The notes below the pieces were generated by a model. The model was given only the letters and a program-made list of their open reading frames with translations, did no database searches and was not told the DNA's origin. DNA of 40,280 nt from an uncultured Chlorobiaceae bacterium (lineage in GTDB: Bacteria; Bacteroidota; Chlorobiia; Chlorobiales; Chlorobiaceae), in contig CAIJWE010000014.1 of NCBI GenBank assembly GCA_903824295.1, positions 1-40,280 of the forward strand, read 5' to 3'. How positions within the stretch are numbered: position 1 is the first letter of the stretch; every line of letters begins with the position of its first letter. Made by a program: the position numbers and the translations under genes. Shown here piece by piece: positions 8,549-18,119 of this stretch.

Positions 8549-9262
8549 TCAGCAAGGGGTTTTGCCCACATACTTGAGCACAGCTTTCAATAGTGACGCA
8601 CTCCGGATGACCTGGGTATAGACCTCGTTCTGAGTCATATCCCTCTTCTCTTCCCTTATTTTAATGCCAAGATCACGGGCGCTGTTGGCGACTTTTGCGA
8701 TTTCACTGGCAAGGTCAGCTTCGTTCAGGATGGTAATATCCTGAATGTTGCGCTGAATATACCCGATATTGTTTCTGACGCTCTGTTCGATGATGCCGTC
8801 ATTGATACTGTGGCGACTTTTATTGAAGTCGTCATACAGGGTGTTGTGCAGCGGCATGGAGAGGTCAGCAACGTAGTGAGCACAAAAAGCGAGCGGATAT
8901 TCGGCGTATTTGCCGGAATTTTGCTCTGCCTTGTATGCCCGTATTGCACCAATGATGGCGCCGTAAAGATGCCCTTCCACGTCATCAGGTTTATTATATC
9001 GTTCAATCTGACTCATAACCAGTGCGCCATCCACCTCTTTGCCTGCGTTGTTGTTGAAGTAATGGTTTTTCTCTTCTATCGGTCTGAATTCGCTCTTCGA
9101 TTTGGCAACATCGGCCGCAGCCGCACTGTACCAGAGTTCAAAGCCAGCGGCCTCGGCAACCGAAAGGTGGGTTTTGTCGTGCCAGGCTAACGCAGGCAAT
9201 GAAGAGAACATGACCGAGAGAGCTGTTGAGAGGACGGCAACGCTTCGTGAGAAGATACGCAT
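8549..9262 (-). CDS. Secreted zinc-dependent phospholipase C/S1-P1 nuclease-fold protein
   Basis: A 237-residue exported protein. The signal peptide (residues 1-26) ends in SLPALA, so the mature chain begins with Trp-His, as in zinc-dependent phospholipase C, where the N-terminal Trp is itself a zinc ligand. Further likely metal ligands are in DKTH, NHYFNN, GHLYGAIIGA, FCAHYVADLSMPLHN and RHSINDG. This pattern supports the phospholipase C/P1 nuclease fold in the periplasm or outside the cell. The substrate (phospholipid or nucleic acid) cannot be told. It lies just upstream of the pentapeptide gene with a 24-base gap and may share its transcript. Confidence 0.7.
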   Translation of the reverse strand: MRIFSRSVAVLSTALSVMFSSLPALAWHDKTHLSVAEAAGFELWYSAAAADVAKSKSEFRPIEEKNHYFNNNAGKEVDGALVMSQIERYNKPDDVEGHLYGAIIGAIRAYKAEQNSGKYAEYPLAFCAHYVADLSMPLHNTLYDDFNKSRHSINDGIIEQSVRNNIGYIQRNIQDITILNEADLASEIAKVANSARDLGIKIREEKRDMTQNEVYTQVIRSASLLKAVLKYVGKTPC

Positions 9263-9373
9263 GAGAGCCTCGTTGTTTTTGTTTTATAATGAGTCCGTCA
9301 GTTGACGGCTTAATTTCAGGTAAAAGAGAGACAGTTCAGCCGATAACGTTGCAGCGCTCTGGCCGCCAGCTCA

Positions 9374-10339
9374 TCAGGCGGGCGACATTTCGAGCATCCT
9401 CTGAATGGAACCAAGGGATGCAAGACGAAGCGTTTCATCAACCATAATCTCCGGTTTCCGGTTAAGCATGCTGAGGTAAAGCTTTTCAAGGGTATTCTGC
9501 TTCATCTGCGTACAGAGTGTTCGAGGATTGCCGGGATCCTTGGGTGCAGGAATGAAGGTTTTCAATGGGGAGCGTCTCAGCATTTCATAAATAATTCCGG
9601 GCTCGGTCGCAACAACAAATGTTTGGGCGGAACTGTTGACGGTATACTCAAGCAGAGCCTTCGTTGAGCCGATAAATGCTGCATGGCGAAGCACCTCTTC
9701 GCGGCATTCGGGGTGGGCTATGAGTTCCGCACCGGGATGCTCCCGGCAGGCGTTGAGCACACTTGATTCGGAAAACTCTTCGTGTACATAGCAGTAGCCC
9801 TGCCAAAGAATCATCTCCCTGCCAAGTTTTTTTGCCAGATAGCCGCCAAGGTTTCTGTCGGGGCCAAAAATAATCTGCTGACTTTGTGGAATCTGGCGAA
9901 TAATCTCTTCGGCGTTGGAGGAGGTACAAGTGATGTCGGAGAGCGCCTTGATTTCTGCGGTCGAGTTGATATAGGTAATAACGAGGGCGCCGGGGTGCTC
10001 TGCCTTGAATTTCCTGAACTCCTCTGCCGGGCAACTGTCGGCAAGGGGGCAGCCGGCACGGGCGTCAGGCATCAATACCAGTTTTCCGGGATTGAGAATT
10101 TTGGCGGTTTCGGCCATAAAATAGACTCCGGCAAAAACGATCACATCGGCATCGGTTTTTTCGGCTGCCCGGGCAAGAGCAAGGCTGTCACCAACAATAT
10201 CGGCGATCTGCTGTATCTCTGGAAGAGTATAGTAGTGGGCAAGAACAAGAGCGTTCATCTCTTTTTTCAGCGCATTGATCCGTCTGAAAAGCTCTTCATG
10301 CGAAAGGGAGGCTGTAGTTGAAGCAAAATTTCTGGTCAT
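9374..10339 (-). CDS. nadA: Quinolinate synthase
   Basis: A 321-residue NadA. It condenses iminoaspartate (from NadB) with dihydroxyacetone phosphate to make quinolinate for NAD. Three cysteines in conserved contexts are the expected [4Fe-4S] ligands: C97 ([12 protein letters not shown]), C183 (WQGYCYVHE) and C276 ([12 protein letters not shown]). The N-terminal [11 protein letters not shown] and GDSLALA motifs are intact. It follows the GroES-like gene by 47 bases on the same strand, so the two are probably cotranscribed. nadB and nadE lie about 8-11 kb away; nadC is not in the window. Confidence 0.96.
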   Translation of the reverse strand: MTRNFASTTASLSHEELFRRINALKKEMNALVLAHYYTLPEIQQIADIVGDSLALARAAEKTDADVIVFAGVYFMAETAKILNPGKLVLMPDARAGCPLADSCPAEEFRKFKAEHPGALVITYINSTAEIKALSDITCTSSNAEEIIRQIPQSQQIIFGPDRNLGGYLAKKLGREMILWQGYCYVHEEFSESSVLNACREHPGAELIAHPECREEVLRHAAFIGSTKALLEYTVNSSAQTFVVATEPGIIYEMLRRSPLKTFIPAPKDPGNPRTLCTQMKQNTLEKLYLSMLNRKPEIMVDETLRLASLGSIQRMLEMSPA

Positions 10340-10386
10340 GGTCTTATGTTCACTGTGGTTGCAAGCAAGCTGTTAAGGCGGATCTC

Positions 10387-10776
10387 TTATTTGAGATAGT
10401 AGTCAAGATCGTCATCTTCGCGGATCAGAAGGAGAATGGCGGAGTTTGGCACAATAATGTATCGTTCATCCTCGTATTCGATCTCATAGGAGCTGCTCTG
10501 GATAAAAATAGCCATATCACCGACTTTGGCCTGAAGCGGTATGTACTGGGCGGCTGAAACGCGCTCCTTCCATGGTTCGTCCGACTCGGGCGGTGGACCT
10601 ACGGGATAGCCCGGTCCGGTCTTTATAATATAACCAGTCTGAATTTTTTCCTTTTCCTGAACGCCTGGAGGAAGATAAATACCTGATTTTGTTCTTTCGC
10701 CAAGAGATTTTGGCTTGATTAATACTCTATCACCAACAACAACAAATTTATCTGTTATATTCACATTCTTAGTCAT
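10387..10776 (-). CDS. GroES/Cpn10-like co-chaperonin paralogue
   Basis: A 129-residue protein with a GroES-type fold. The N-terminal strand VVVGDRVLIKP is followed by a mobile-loop region (RTKSGIYLPPGVQEKEKIQ) and GYIIKTGPG. The C-terminus has KVGDMAIFIQSSSYEIEYED and YIIVPNSAILLLI, as in GroES. It is about 30 residues longer than standard GroES because of a proline-rich insert (PVGPPPESDEPWKE) after the GPG turn and an acidic tail. No groEL neighbours it; nadA does. It is probably a second, specialised Cpn10. Whether it still caps GroEL is unknown. Confidence 0.8.
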   Translation of the reverse strand: MTKNVNITDKFVVVGDRVLIKPKSLGERTKSGIYLPPGVQEKEKIQTGYIIKTGPGYPVGPPPESDEPWKERVSAAQYIPLQAKVGDMAIFIQSSSYEIEYEDERYIIVPNSAILLLIREDDDLDYYLK

Positions 10777-10855
10777 ATTATTACTCTTGACCTATTGACT
10801 TCGGCACCCTTGCGATTGATGAGGAAAATGTAATAAAAAAAACGGAATATGAACC

Positions 10856-11704
10856 GTGAGGAAGTTTTTTACTCTTTTTGTGGAATACAGTACATGGCTG
10901 CTTTTTGTGCTTTACTGCAGCATAGGTTTTCTTTTCATACGTCTTCAGCAGGATGATGTGCAGGCCAAGTTGCACAACGAAGGTATTGAGTTCAGCGCAG
11001 CAGTCAACGAACAGTTGATGAAGTTCAACTCCCTGTTTACCCTGAAAAAAGAAAATGAGCATCTGATGCGGGTCAACACTGATCTGCTTTCGAGGATACT
11101 CACCCTTGAGACAGCCAATGTTGATGAGCGGAACCAGCGGAAAATACTGGCCGACACCACGCTCAACGCATCTGGGTTTATCATGGCAAGGGTTGTTGAC
11201 CGCAAATTCAGCGATCGGGAAAACATGCTGGTGATTGATGCCGGATGGAGAAAAGGAATCAAAAAAGATATGACCGTTCTGGTGCCGGAGGGACTGGTGG
11301 GGAGGGTGACCTCTGTCTCCGAGCACTATGCCAAGGTACTGCCTCTTATTCACCCTGATTTCAAAGTGATTGTGGCTGCTGATTCATGCCAGAGTATGGG
11401 TGTTCTTTCGTGGAACGGGGGCAGGGAGTTCATTGCCCAGGTTGAACATATTCCTATTAGCAGCCACATAAAACTGAACGAACGATTTGTCACTTCAGAT
11501 TTCAGTACCTTTTCGATACGGGGCATTCCTGTCGGGCGGGTGGTACGCATAAAACCTGACAACCTGTTTTACGATGTTGATATCTGGCTGGCCGTTGACT
11601 TTTCAACCTTGTCACAGGTACTGATTGCCCCACTGAAAATCGAGCCGGAAAAGATCAGGATCATGACCGATGATACTGTAACTATAAATAAAAAAAGACC
11701 TTAA
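10856..11704 (+). CDS. mreC: Rod shape-determining protein MreC
   Basis: A 282-residue bitopic protein of the elongasome. It has a short cytoplasmic N-terminus, one membrane helix (about residues 10-28), a coiled coil (about 55-95, LMKFNSLFTLKKENEHLMRV), and the beta-barrel periplasmic domain with ARVVDRKFSDRENMLVIDAG and VPEGLVGRVTSV, which are typical of MreC. The start is GTG at 10856. It diverges from the GroES-like gene across 79 bases. mreD follows 18 bases downstream. mreB is not in this operon but at 31435. Confidence 0.93.
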   Translation: MRKFFTLFVEYSTWLLFVLYCSIGFLFIRLQQDDVQAKLHNEGIEFSAAVNEQLMKFNSLFTLKKENEHLMRVNTDLLSRILTLETANVDERNQRKILADTTLNASGFIMARVVDRKFSDRENMLVIDAGWRKGIKKDMTVLVPEGLVGRVTSVSEHYAKVLPLIHPDFKVIVAADSCQSMGVLSWNGGREFIAQVEHIPISSHIKLNERFVTSDFSTFSIRGIPVGRVVRIKPDNLFYDVDIWLAVDFSTLSQVLIAPLKIEPEKIRIMTDDTVTINKKRP

Positions 11705-11722
11705 TTTTCAGATATTGACCTT

Positions 11723-12214
11723 GTGACAAAAAAAAATTATATCTATATCCTCCTCCTCTGCATCATCTCTCTGGTGCAGGAGTTCAGCTTTTCGCGCATG
11801 ACGCTTTTCAATGTCTCGGCGGATGCTGTCACCATTTTCCTTGCTTTTATGGCTGTAACCACCAGTCAAAAGGTCAATATCAGTTTTGGATTTGCTGCCG
11901 GAGTACTCGGCGGCCTCTTGACGGGGAACATGGGATTACATATGCTTGCAAGAACGGTCGGAAGTTTTACTGCTGGTTATTTTCATACCCCAAAAGAGAG
12001 CCATGCTACCATAAACCAGAAAAGTAAGCGGTTTTATGCTGCGGTCATTGTGGCCGGACTCTGCACCAATGCCATTCTTTCTGCTGGAAACGATCCTCTC
12101 GGCTTTTCGCCAGCCTACCGAATCGTGGTTTTTGGCCTTCTTGAATCTCTCTTTAACCTCATCTTTGCCTTTGTCGTGAACTGGCTGTTTTTGAGACAAT
12201 CACTTGCAAACTGA
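11723..12214 (+). CDS. mreD: Rod shape-determining protein MreD
   Basis: A 163-residue membrane protein with about five hydrophobic helices. It is positioned between mreC and mrdA, as in the canonical mreCD-mrdA order. MreD sequences diverge strongly, so the call rests on size, topology and context. The start is GTG at 11723. The penicillin-binding protein gene begins 3 bases after its stop. Confidence 0.85.
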   Translation: MTKKNYIYILLLCIISLVQEFSFSRMTLFNVSADAVTIFLAFMAVTTSQKVNISFGFAAGVLGGLLTGNMGLHMLARTVGSFTAGYFHTPKESHATINQKSKRFYAAVIVAGLCTNAILSAGNDPLGFSPAYRIVVFGLLESLFNLIFAFVVNWLFLRQSLAN

Positions 12215-12217
12215 CCG

Positions 12218-14113
12218 ATGGATAAACTTCTGCGAAGCACCTTGCTCGTATCGGGTTTTGTGATAGCTCTTTTTTTGCTGCTGTTCAGCCGGCTTTTCTA
12301 TTTACAGGTACTCAATTATCAGCAGCTTGGTTCAATCTCAACCACAAACAGCATCCACAGGATCTGGGTTCAGCCCCCGAGAGGGCGCATGATTGACCAG
12401 AATGGCGTTGTCATTGTCGATAATCAACCACTCTATACGCTGAAGATTGTTCCGTCTGAATTCAAAAAAGAGCGTACGGCTTTTCTTGCCTGGCTTATGC
12501 AGAAGCCAGAAGAGGAGTTGAGCGAGATCCTCAAAAAGGGATCGGTGTTCAACCGTTATTCTGCCGCCATCATCAGCCGCAACCTCGATGCTGTTGCGAT
12601 AGCGAGAGTGAGCGAAAATCTCTGGCAGCTCCCCGGTGTCCTTATCGAAACTGAAAACAAGAGACTCTATCCGGATTCCCTCTTCGGATCCCATCTCTTT
12701 GGTTATTTACGCTCAGTCCCTAAAGAAAAACTTGAGGAGCTGGCCGATCAGGGTTACACGCAGGATGACAAAATCGGGTTCAGCGGACTTGAAAAGTTTT
12801 ATGAAGAGGAGCTGAAAGGACAGAAAGGGATGCGGTTTGAAATGGTTACCCCTCTTGGCAAATACGCTGGAAAATATGATAGTGGAAAGAGCGATATTCC
12901 CTCGATCAGAGGCAACGATCTCTACCTTGCTATTGATGGTGGCCTGCAGCAACTTGCAGAACAACTCCTCAGAAAAACGGGCAAATCCGGAGCTGTCGTA
13001 GCCATCAATCCCTCGACTGGAGGTATTCTTGCCCTCGCCAGTGCTCCAGATTATGATCTTGATATCTTCAACGGCTCTACCGATCGGAAAGGGTGGAACG
13101 AAATTGTCACCTCTCCTCAGAAACCGCTTTTTAACCGCACGGTTCAGGCCGTCTATCCCCCTGGCTCCATCTACAAGATGATTCTTGCCATGGCCGCTCT
13201 GGAGGGAAAGAAAATAGATCCGGCAAAAAAAATACTCGATAACGGCGCATTCGTTTACGGCCACAGGCGCTTTTTGAGTAACGAAGGCAGAGGACACGGA
13301 TGGGTTGATATGAGAGAGGCCATTACGGTCTCATCAAACGTCTATTTTTATAACCTGATTTTTAATGTAGGCTTTGAGGATTGGACAAAGTATGGGACAA
13401 TATTCGGTTTTGGAGAAAAAACCGGCATTGACCTGCCTGGAGAGCGACGTGGACTTCTGCCATCAACCGCATATTACAATAAGAGGTACGGCGAAAACAG
13501 GTGGACAAAGGGATACCTGGTCAGTCTTGCGATTGGTCAGGGAGAGCTCGGCACCACTCCCGTTCAGCTTGCAACCTATGCGGCAGCTCTTGCCAATAAC
13601 GGCACACTCTATCAGCCCCATATCGTTAAAGGCTACCGGAATACGGCTACGGGTGAATATGTCTCTTACACCTACGATAAGCAACAACTTCCGGTTTCAA
13701 AATCAACATTCGACCTTATCCATGACGGCATGGTGGGTGTGGTGGAGAGAGGCACGGGTACACTGGCAAAAGTACCTGATGTAACCATTGCAGGAAAAAC
13801 CGGTACGGCTCAAAATCCTCATGGAAGAGATCATGCGTGGTTTATTGCTTTTGCGCCAGTAGAGCATCCAAAAATTGCCATGGCGGTCCTTGTCGAGAAT
13901 GCTGGTTTTGGTGGATCCATTTCTGCTCCGATTGCTCGCGAACTGATCCGCTATTACGTGAAGGGAGAGAAATTACCGGTTGCATCCGCAAAAAAAGGGC
14001 TTAATCCTTCTGCAGCAGCCTCGCGGCAGGCTGACAGTACAAAAAACAGCACCCCATCCGAGCCTCTAACCGGTGATCAGAAGGGAAACGATAAGGGGAA
14101 AAAAGCACCATGA
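12218..14113 (+). CDS. mrdA: Penicillin-binding protein 2 (peptidoglycan D,D-transpeptidase)
   Basis: A 631-residue class B PBP for lateral wall synthesis. It has an N-terminal membrane anchor (about residues 5-28), the dimerisation-domain signature PPRGRMIDQNG, and a transpeptidase domain with all three active-site motifs: SIYK with nucleophile Ser317, SSN at 372-374 and KTGT from Lys527. The C-terminus is a low-complexity Ser/Lys/Pro tail from about 590. rodA, the usual glycosyltransferase partner, is not next to it. Instead the stop codon overlaps the start of an FAD-linked oxidase gene (ATGA). Confidence 0.95.
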   Translation: MDKLLRSTLLVSGFVIALFLLLFSRLFYLQVLNYQQLGSISTTNSIHRIWVQPPRGRMIDQNGVVIVDNQPLYTLKIVPSEFKKERTAFLAWLMQKPEEELSEILKKGSVFNRYSAAIISRNLDAVAIARVSENLWQLPGVLIETENKRLYPDSLFGSHLFGYLRSVPKEKLEELADQGYTQDDKIGFSGLEKFYEEELKGQKGMRFEMVTPLGKYAGKYDSGKSDIPSIRGNDLYLAIDGGLQQLAEQLLRKTGKSGAVVAINPSTGGILALASAPDYDLDIFNGSTDRKGWNEIVTSPQKPLFNRTVQAVYPPGSIYKMILAMAALEGKKIDPAKKILDNGAFVYGHRRFLSNEGRGHGWVDMREAITVSSNVYFYNLIFNVGFEDWTKYGTIFGFGEKTGIDLPGERRGLLPSTAYYNKRYGENRWTKGYLVSLAIGQGELGTTPVQLATYAAALANNGTLYQPHIVKGYRNTATGEYVSYTYDKQQLPVSKSTFDLIHDGMVGVVERGTGTLAKVPDVTIAGKTGTAQNPHGRDHAWFIAFAPVEHPKIAMAVLVENAGFGGSISAPIARELIRYYVKGEKLPVASAKKGLNPSAAASRQADSTKNSTPSEPLTGDQKGNDKGKKAP

Positions 14114-15600
14114 TTTACAAGGATGATCCCGATTCCATAAGGGGGTTTCTCGAGGATACGAGTAACTTGAAAAGCGGTTATACTCCAGGGGTTTATTTTC
14201 CGGAAACGGTGGATGAACTTGCTGAACTTTTGAAAAGTGCCATCAAAGAGCACCGCCAGTTTACTATTGCCGGAAATGGAACAGGAACGACTGGCGGAAG
14301 AATTCCCCAGGGAGAGTATGTTATTTCGATGCAAAAGCTTGATCGTATCGGCGAACCGGTACCATTCGGCGCTGACAGGGCATACATCACGGTGCAGGCT
14401 GGAGCGCTCCTTGAAACGCTCCAGAAAAAAGTAGAGCACTCCGGATGGTTTTATCCGCCGGACCCAACTGAGACACTCTGTTTTATCGGAAGCACGATTG
14501 CGAACAACTCTTCAGGAGCAAAAAGCTTTAAATACGGATCGACACGAAACCATGTCGCAAGAATCCTTCTTATCCTCGCCGATGGAGAAAGACTCAACCT
14601 TTCGCGCGGAGTCTGCCGGGCCGACAAGGATGGCCTGTTCCGCTTCACGCTGCCTTCTGGCAGGGAGATGAGCTTCAGGAGGCCGGAATATCGTATGCCT
14701 GAAACATCAAAGCACAATGCCGGCTACTTTTCAAAGGCTGAAATGGATTTGATTGACCTTTTTATCGGATCTGAAGGAACGCTCGGCGTTATTGCGGAAG
14801 CTGATCTGCTGCTTACACCCCTTCCATCGGCTATCATCTCCTGCCTGGTTTACTTCCGCAAGATTGATGAGTTGTTTCTTTTTGTCGATCTGCTGAAAGA
14901 GCCGGAACAGAGCGTCGTACCCCGGGCAATAGAGTTTTTTGACAGCCATTCGCTTGAGTTTCTTGCAGAGAGATATCCTGAAGTGCCCGCCAACAGCGAA
15001 GGTGCAATTTTTTTTGAGCTGGAAACAACTCCAGAAAGAAAAGAAGGCGACCTTGACCTCCTCTTCGGGTTGATGGAGTCCTGCAATGCCATGACCGACG
15101 AGTCGTGGATGGCGCTTGACCGTGATGAACAGGATCGGTTGCGACAGTTTCGTCACGCGTTGCCCCTTATCGTCAACGACTGGCTCAGCCGGCAGTATGA
15201 GAGCAAAATCAGCACCGACATGGCCGTGCCGGAAAGGAGATTTCGTGCACTGTTCGATTTTTATCGCAGTTCTTGCGAACAAGAGGGCTTTGTCTATATT
15301 ATTTTTGGTCATATAGGAGATGCGCATGTGCATTTGAATATCCTGCCGCGCAACCATGAGGAGTTTTTACAGGCAAAGGCCCTGTACAAAAAATTTGTCG
15401 GCAAGGCCCTTGAGTTGGGGGGAACGCTTTCAGCAGAGCATGGGATCGGCAAACTCAAGTCAGAATATCTTGTCGGAATGTATCATGAAAGCGGCATAGA
15501 GGAGATGGTACGGATAAAAAAATACCTTGATCCTTTTCTGCTTCTCAACAGGGGAAATCTTATCCCTGCTGCATATTTAGAACCGAATACAACCCATTGA
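14110..15600 (+). CDS. FAD-binding oxidase/dehydrogenase, GlcD/D-lactate dehydrogenase type
   Basis: A 496-residue flavoprotein of the vanillyl-alcohol oxidase superfamily. The FAD-binding (FAD_binding_4) motifs are NGTGTTGGRIPQGEY (about residue 56), PPDPTETLCFIGSTIANNSSG (about 117) and EGTLGVIAEADLLLTPLP (about 223). The C-terminal FAD-oxidase domain has HIGDAHVHLNILP and SAEHGIGKLKSEY, the metal/substrate site typical of GlcD and D-2-hydroxy-acid dehydrogenases. The substrate is probably glycolate, D-lactate or another D-2-hydroxy acid, but not determined here. The ATGA overlap with mrdA suggests translational coupling to the cell-wall operon, which is unusual for this family. Confidence 0.88.
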   Translation: MIYKDDPDSIRGFLEDTSNLKSGYTPGVYFPETVDELAELLKSAIKEHRQFTIAGNGTGTTGGRIPQGEYVISMQKLDRIGEPVPFGADRAYITVQAGALLETLQKKVEHSGWFYPPDPTETLCFIGSTIANNSSGAKSFKYGSTRNHVARILLILADGERLNLSRGVCRADKDGLFRFTLPSGREMSFRRPEYRMPETSKHNAGYFSKAEMDLIDLFIGSEGTLGVIAEADLLLTPLPSAIISCLVYFRKIDELFLFVDLLKEPEQSVVPRAIEFFDSHSLEFLAERYPEVPANSEGAIFFELETTPERKEGDLDLLFGLMESCNAMTDESWMALDRDEQDRLRQFRHALPLIVNDWLSRQYESKISTDMAVPERRFRALFDFYRSSCEQEGFVYIIFGHIGDAHVHLNILPRNHEEFLQAKALYKKFVGKALELGGTLSAEHGIGKLKSEYLVGMYHESGIEEMVRIKKYLDPFLLLNRGNLIPAAYLEPNTTH

Positions 15601-15612
15601 ACCCAGGTCACT

Positions 15613-16086
15613 GTGGCAAAAAAGCAACACACTCAGCAATATGTTCAGGCCATTCAGAACAGAAAGGCCCGTTACGAATTTGAAATTCTTGATACCATTG
15701 TTACCGGTATCCAGCTTTTCGGCAGCGAAGTCAAATCGGTGCGGCTTGGCAAAGCGAGCTTGAGTGATAGCTTTGCCATCATTCTTCGTAATGAGGTGTG
15801 GCTTGAAAACATGCAGATCACCCCTTACGAGCACTGCCATACCGTGCTGCTTGAAGCAAAACGAAGCCGGAAACTGCTGCTGCACAAAGAGGAGATTCGC
15901 AAAATCCAGACCAAAATCAGTGAAAAAGGGCTCACGCTGGTGCCGCTCAAGGCGTTTTTCAACTCAAAAGGGCTGTTGAAAATTGAGCTTGCCATAGCCA
16001 AAGGCAAAAAGCTCTACGACAAGAGAGAAACGATAAAGGCGAGAGAAAACCAGCGGCAAATGGAACAAATCAGGAAGCAATATTAA
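15613..16086 (+). CDS. smpB: SsrA (tmRNA)-binding protein
   Basis: A 157-residue SmpB, which delivers tmRNA to stalled ribosomes. Family features: N-terminal [37 protein letters not shown], and the basic C-terminal tail [18 protein letters not shown], which enters the mRNA channel. The start is GTG at 15613, 13 bases after the oxidase stop. tyrS follows after 18 bases. Confidence 0.96.
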   Translation: MAKKQHTQQYVQAIQNRKARYEFEILDTIVTGIQLFGSEVKSVRLGKASLSDSFAIILRNEVWLENMQITPYEHCHTVLLEAKRSRKLLLHKEEIRKIQTKISEKGLTLVPLKAFFNSKGLLKIELAIAKGKKLYDKRETIKARENQRQMEQIRKQY

Positions 16087-16104
16087 AAAAAAGAGAGAAT
16101 CGAA

Positions 16105-17325
16105 ATGCTTTTTCCACCAGTACAGGAACAGCTTGATATTATTGAGCGCAATACCATAGAAATACTCAGCAATAAAGAGGAGCTTGAAAAAAAGCTGATT
16201 TCGAGCATGCAGTCAGGCAAACCGCTCAAAATTAAATTTGGAGCTGACCCCTCAAGGCCTGATTTGCATCTCGGACACTCAGTCGTTCTACGCAAACTCA
16301 GGGAGTTTCAGGATCTTGGCCATGAAGCCATTCTGATCATCGGCGACTTTACCGCAATGATCGGTGACCCTTCGGGCAAAAGCAAGACACGTCCGCAACT
16401 CTCGGCTGAAGAGGCTCGTGAAAATGGTTTAAGCTACTTCGAGCAGGCGTCGAAAATTCTTGACCATGAAAAAACAACGATCTGTTATAACTCCGACTGG
16501 CTTGGCGCCATGACATTTGCTGATGTCATCAAACTTTCAAGCCACTATACGGTTGCCCGGATGCTTGAACGTGATGACTTTGAGCGGCGCTACCGCGCAC
16601 AGGAACCGATTTCGGTTCACGAGTTTCTCTATCCCCTTGCTCAGGGAATGGACTCGGTGCATCTGAAAAACGATGTCGAGCTTGGCGGTACTGACCAGAA
16701 ATTCAATCTTCTTGTCGGTCGTGACCTGCAGCGGGAATACGGCATTGCGCCTCAGGTCTGCATCACGATGCCGCTGCTTGTGGGTACTGCAGGAGGGGAA
16801 AAAATGTCGAAATCACTTGGCAATGCCATCTGTTTCAACGACACTCCTGCCGATATGTACGGCCGTGTACTCTCTATTCCCGACACACTCATTGAGACCT
16901 ACTGCAAACTGCTGCTGCCACAGGCAGAGAAGGGCAACGTCGCGATTCTTGAGCAGATAGTGGAAAATCCGAGAAGCGCCAAACGGCTGCTGGCAAAGAA
17001 CATTGTTGCGCTCTACTCTTCACAGGAGGAGGCCGAAGGCGCTGAAATCCATTTTGATCAGCTCTTTATTCACAAAAAAGCACCCGATAATATTGAGCTT
17101 TTCGAGTTTGACGGACCCTCAATGCCAATCATTGACCTTTTGATAACCCTTGGGGCTGCCGTTTCAAAAAGCGAAGCACGAAGAATGGTTCAACAGAAAT
17201 CGGTTCTTGTTGATGAGAGAAAAATCGAAGAGATTGACGAACTGATTGAGCTCAGTGTTGAGCCAAAAATCATCAGGGCGGGGAAAAGAAGGTTTTTTAA
17301 AGTGGCCACAAGAAAAACATTTTGA
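16105..17325 (+). CDS. tyrS: Tyrosyl-tRNA synthetase
   Basis: A 406-residue class I aminoacyl-tRNA synthetase. It has the HIGH-type motif HLGH (residues 55-58) and KMSKS (233-237). A C-terminal S4 RNA-binding domain runs from about 340 ([28 protein letters not shown]). The [13 protein letters not shown] opening and the length fit the TyrS type 2 (TyrZ-like) branch. Confidence 0.96.
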   Translation: MLFPPVQEQLDIIERNTIEILSNKEELEKKLISSMQSGKPLKIKFGADPSRPDLHLGHSVVLRKLREFQDLGHEAILIIGDFTAMIGDPSGKSKTRPQLSAEEARENGLSYFEQASKILDHEKTTICYNSDWLGAMTFADVIKLSSHYTVARMLERDDFERRYRAQEPISVHEFLYPLAQGMDSVHLKNDVELGGTDQKFNLLVGRDLQREYGIAPQVCITMPLLVGTAGGEKMSKSLGNAICFNDTPADMYGRVLSIPDTLIETYCKLLLPQAEKGNVAILEQIVENPRSAKRLLAKNIVALYSSQEEAEGAEIHFDQLFIHKKAPDNIELFEFDGPSMPIIDLLITLGAAVSKSEARRMVQQKSVLVDERKIEEIDELIELSVEPKIIRAGKRRFFKVATRKTF

Positions 17326-17406
17326 ATACGACAGCTTTTTTCTATAATTCGTCAATTTCGTTAGAGTAAACGCATCAAACAATCACATTAATCCGGAGGC
17401 ACGGCA

Positions 17407-17952
17407 TTGTCATTTGTCCCATCAAAAGTATTTTTCACCAAAGGTGTGGGAAGACACAAGGAATATCTCTCCTCTTTTGAGCTTGCCTTGAGAGAGGCCA
17501 AAATCGAAAAATGCAATCTGGTCACGGTATCAAGTATTTTTCCGCCTCACTGTGAACGTATCAGCGTAGAAGATGGTGTACAACTGCTCTCTCCGGGACA
17601 AATCACCTTTGCCGTCATGGCCCGCAATTCAACCAATGAGTTCAACCGCCTTATTGCCGCCTCGGTTGGCGTTGCCATTCCGGCTGACGATACCCAGTAC
17701 GGCTATCTGTCGGAACATCACCCCTACGGTGAGTCTGCTGAACAGTCCGGCGAGTATGCCGAAGATTTGGCAGCAACGATGCTTGCAACCACCCTCGGCA
17801 TTGAGTTTGACCCCAACAAGGACTGGGACGAGCGTGAAGGCATTTATAAAATGAGTGGTAAAATTATCAATTCATACAACATCACGGAAACTGCAGAGGG
17901 AGAAAACGGTCTCTGGACGACGGTCATTTCATGCGCCGTGCTGTTGCCGTAG
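17407..17952 (+). CDS. pdaD: Pyruvoyl-dependent arginine decarboxylase
   Basis: A 181-residue proenzyme that decarboxylates arginine to agmatine, the first step to polyamines. The self-cleavage site is VSSIFPP: cleavage between Ser42 and Ser43 would turn Ser43 into the pyruvoyl cofactor of the beta chain's large partner. Conserved [21 protein letters not shown] and the C-terminal EGLW-like segment also match. The start is TTG at 17407, chosen because GGAGG (17395-17399) sits 7 bases upstream and no ATG fits. It is followed by a strong terminator. Confidence 0.93.
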   Translation: MSFVPSKVFFTKGVGRHKEYLSSFELALREAKIEKCNLVTVSSIFPPHCERISVEDGVQLLSPGQITFAVMARNSTNEFNRLIAASVGVAIPADDTQYGYLSEHHPYGESAEQSGEYAEDLAATMLATTLGIEFDPNKDWDEREGIYKMSGKIINSYNITETAEGENGLWTTVISCAVLLP

Positions 17953-18032
17953 TGATGATTCATCGGCTTTCAGGAAACTGAGAGCAACAGATTTTTCGCC
18001 GGAAAAAGGGTTGCCTGTTTAATAAAAGTTGC

Positions 18033-18073
18033 GAAACGGGGAGTAGAGCAAGTTATTGCCTGCTCCCCGTTTC
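18033..18073 (+). terminator. Hairpin terminator downstream of pdaD
   Basis: GAAACGGGGAG (18033-18043) pairs perfectly with CTCCCCGTTTC (18063-18073). The loop is about 19 bases and could pair further, and a short T-rich run follows. It closes the mreC-to-pdaD gene run. Confidence 0.7.
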
Positions 18074-18119
18074 TTCTTGCAGTCACTCCAGGCACAACCC
18101 ATTATTTCAGTGGCCGCTC

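Noticed and set aside
10781-11353. 190-residue minus-strand open frame
   Set aside because: It lies opposite mreC, whose protein motifs are clear; it is a shadow frame.
14731-15357. 208-residue minus-strand open frame
   Set aside because: It lies opposite the FAD-linked oxidase and has no recognisable motifs.
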